Source of the DNA: Folioceros fuciformis
Taxonomy: Eukaryota; Anthocerotophyta; Anthocerotopsida; Anthocerotales
Length of the DNA: 64,000 nt
Direction of reading: 5' to 3'
NCBI GenBank assembly: GCA_049999805.1
Contig: JBNGIO010006237.1
Span: 244,369 to 308,368, forward strand
Part shown: positions 63,936 through 64,000 of the stretch, piece after piece
Numbering within the stretch: position 1 is the stretch's first letter
How the letters are laid out: each line of letters begins with the position of its first letter
Position numbers and translations under genes: made by a program
The notes under the pieces: generated by a model
Databases searched by the model: none
Seen by the model: only the letters and a program-made list of their open reading frames with translations
What the model was told of the DNA's origin: nothing

Positions 63936-64000
63936 TTAATAAAAATAACAAAAAACCTTAATAAAAATAATATTAATGATCAAAGTCTTGACGACTTGAT

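Overview
The window is a nuclear chromosome segment of a land plant. The evidence is the gene content: a PLS-type PPR protein, a REC8/SYN1-type meiotic cohesin subunit, plastid-targeted ketoacyl-ACP reductase and glutathione peroxidase, a CYP85-clan-like P450, a MEKK-type MAPKKK, a bHLH factor with an ACT-like tail, and a Ty1/copia element. Introns are short (mostly 60-130 bp) and follow GT-AG, with two apparent GC-AG cases. Genes sit in compact GC-balanced blocks separated by AT-rich, repeat-decayed DNA. This fits a non-seed land plant (bryophyte or lycophyte grade) better than a seed plant, but the species cannot be fixed from the sequence.

Layout. 1-5.5 kb: PPR gene (-, runs off the left edge), V-ATPase subunit D (+), and a single-pass membrane protein with two HxS motifs (-). 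5.5-8.1 kb: AT-rich repeat ground with short tandem repeats and a decayed retroelement-type fragment. 8.1-21.7 kb: dense block of CBS-domain protein (+), plastid KAR/FabG (+), Mediator MED22 (-), REC8 (+), intronless ATG9 (-) and GDP-mannose 4,6-dehydratase (+). 21.8-24.5 kb: a 52-bp minisatellite and a small putative gene (-). 24.5-29.1 kb: soluble hybrid histidine kinase (+) and CUE-domain protein (-). 29.1-35.5 kb: gene-free, AT-rich, transposon-derived. 35.5-42.1 kb: intronless glutathione peroxidase (+), a putative gene with a WOX13-type upstream motif but no visible homeodomain (+), and an intronless 507-residue orphan (-). 43.2-50.8 kb: ankyrin-repeat MEKK-type kinase (+) convergent with WDR70 (-). 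50.8-52.7 kb: repeats, including a 30-bp array with an assembly gap. 52.7-59.8 kb: bHLH factor (-), a decayed P450 exon, and an intact P450 (+). 59.8-64 kb: repeats and the 3' part of a Ty1/copia element (-).

The genes do not form a pathway; this is ordinary housekeeping and regulatory content. Neighbouring genes often form head-to-head pairs (PPR/VHA-D, MED22/REC8, ATG9/GMD) or tail-to-tail pairs (VHA-D/membrane protein, KAR/MED22, REC8/ATG9, kinase/CUE, MEKK/WDR70). I built the exon models by hand from splice-site consensus, reading frame and family conservation. Most internal exon phases close exactly; exceptions are stated in the entries. The least explained items are the orphan at 40.6-42.1 kb, the homeodomain-less WOX13-motif gene, the ankyrin-MEKK fusion, the unplaced N-terminal sensor region of the histidine kinase, and a repeat family seen as three decayed copies.
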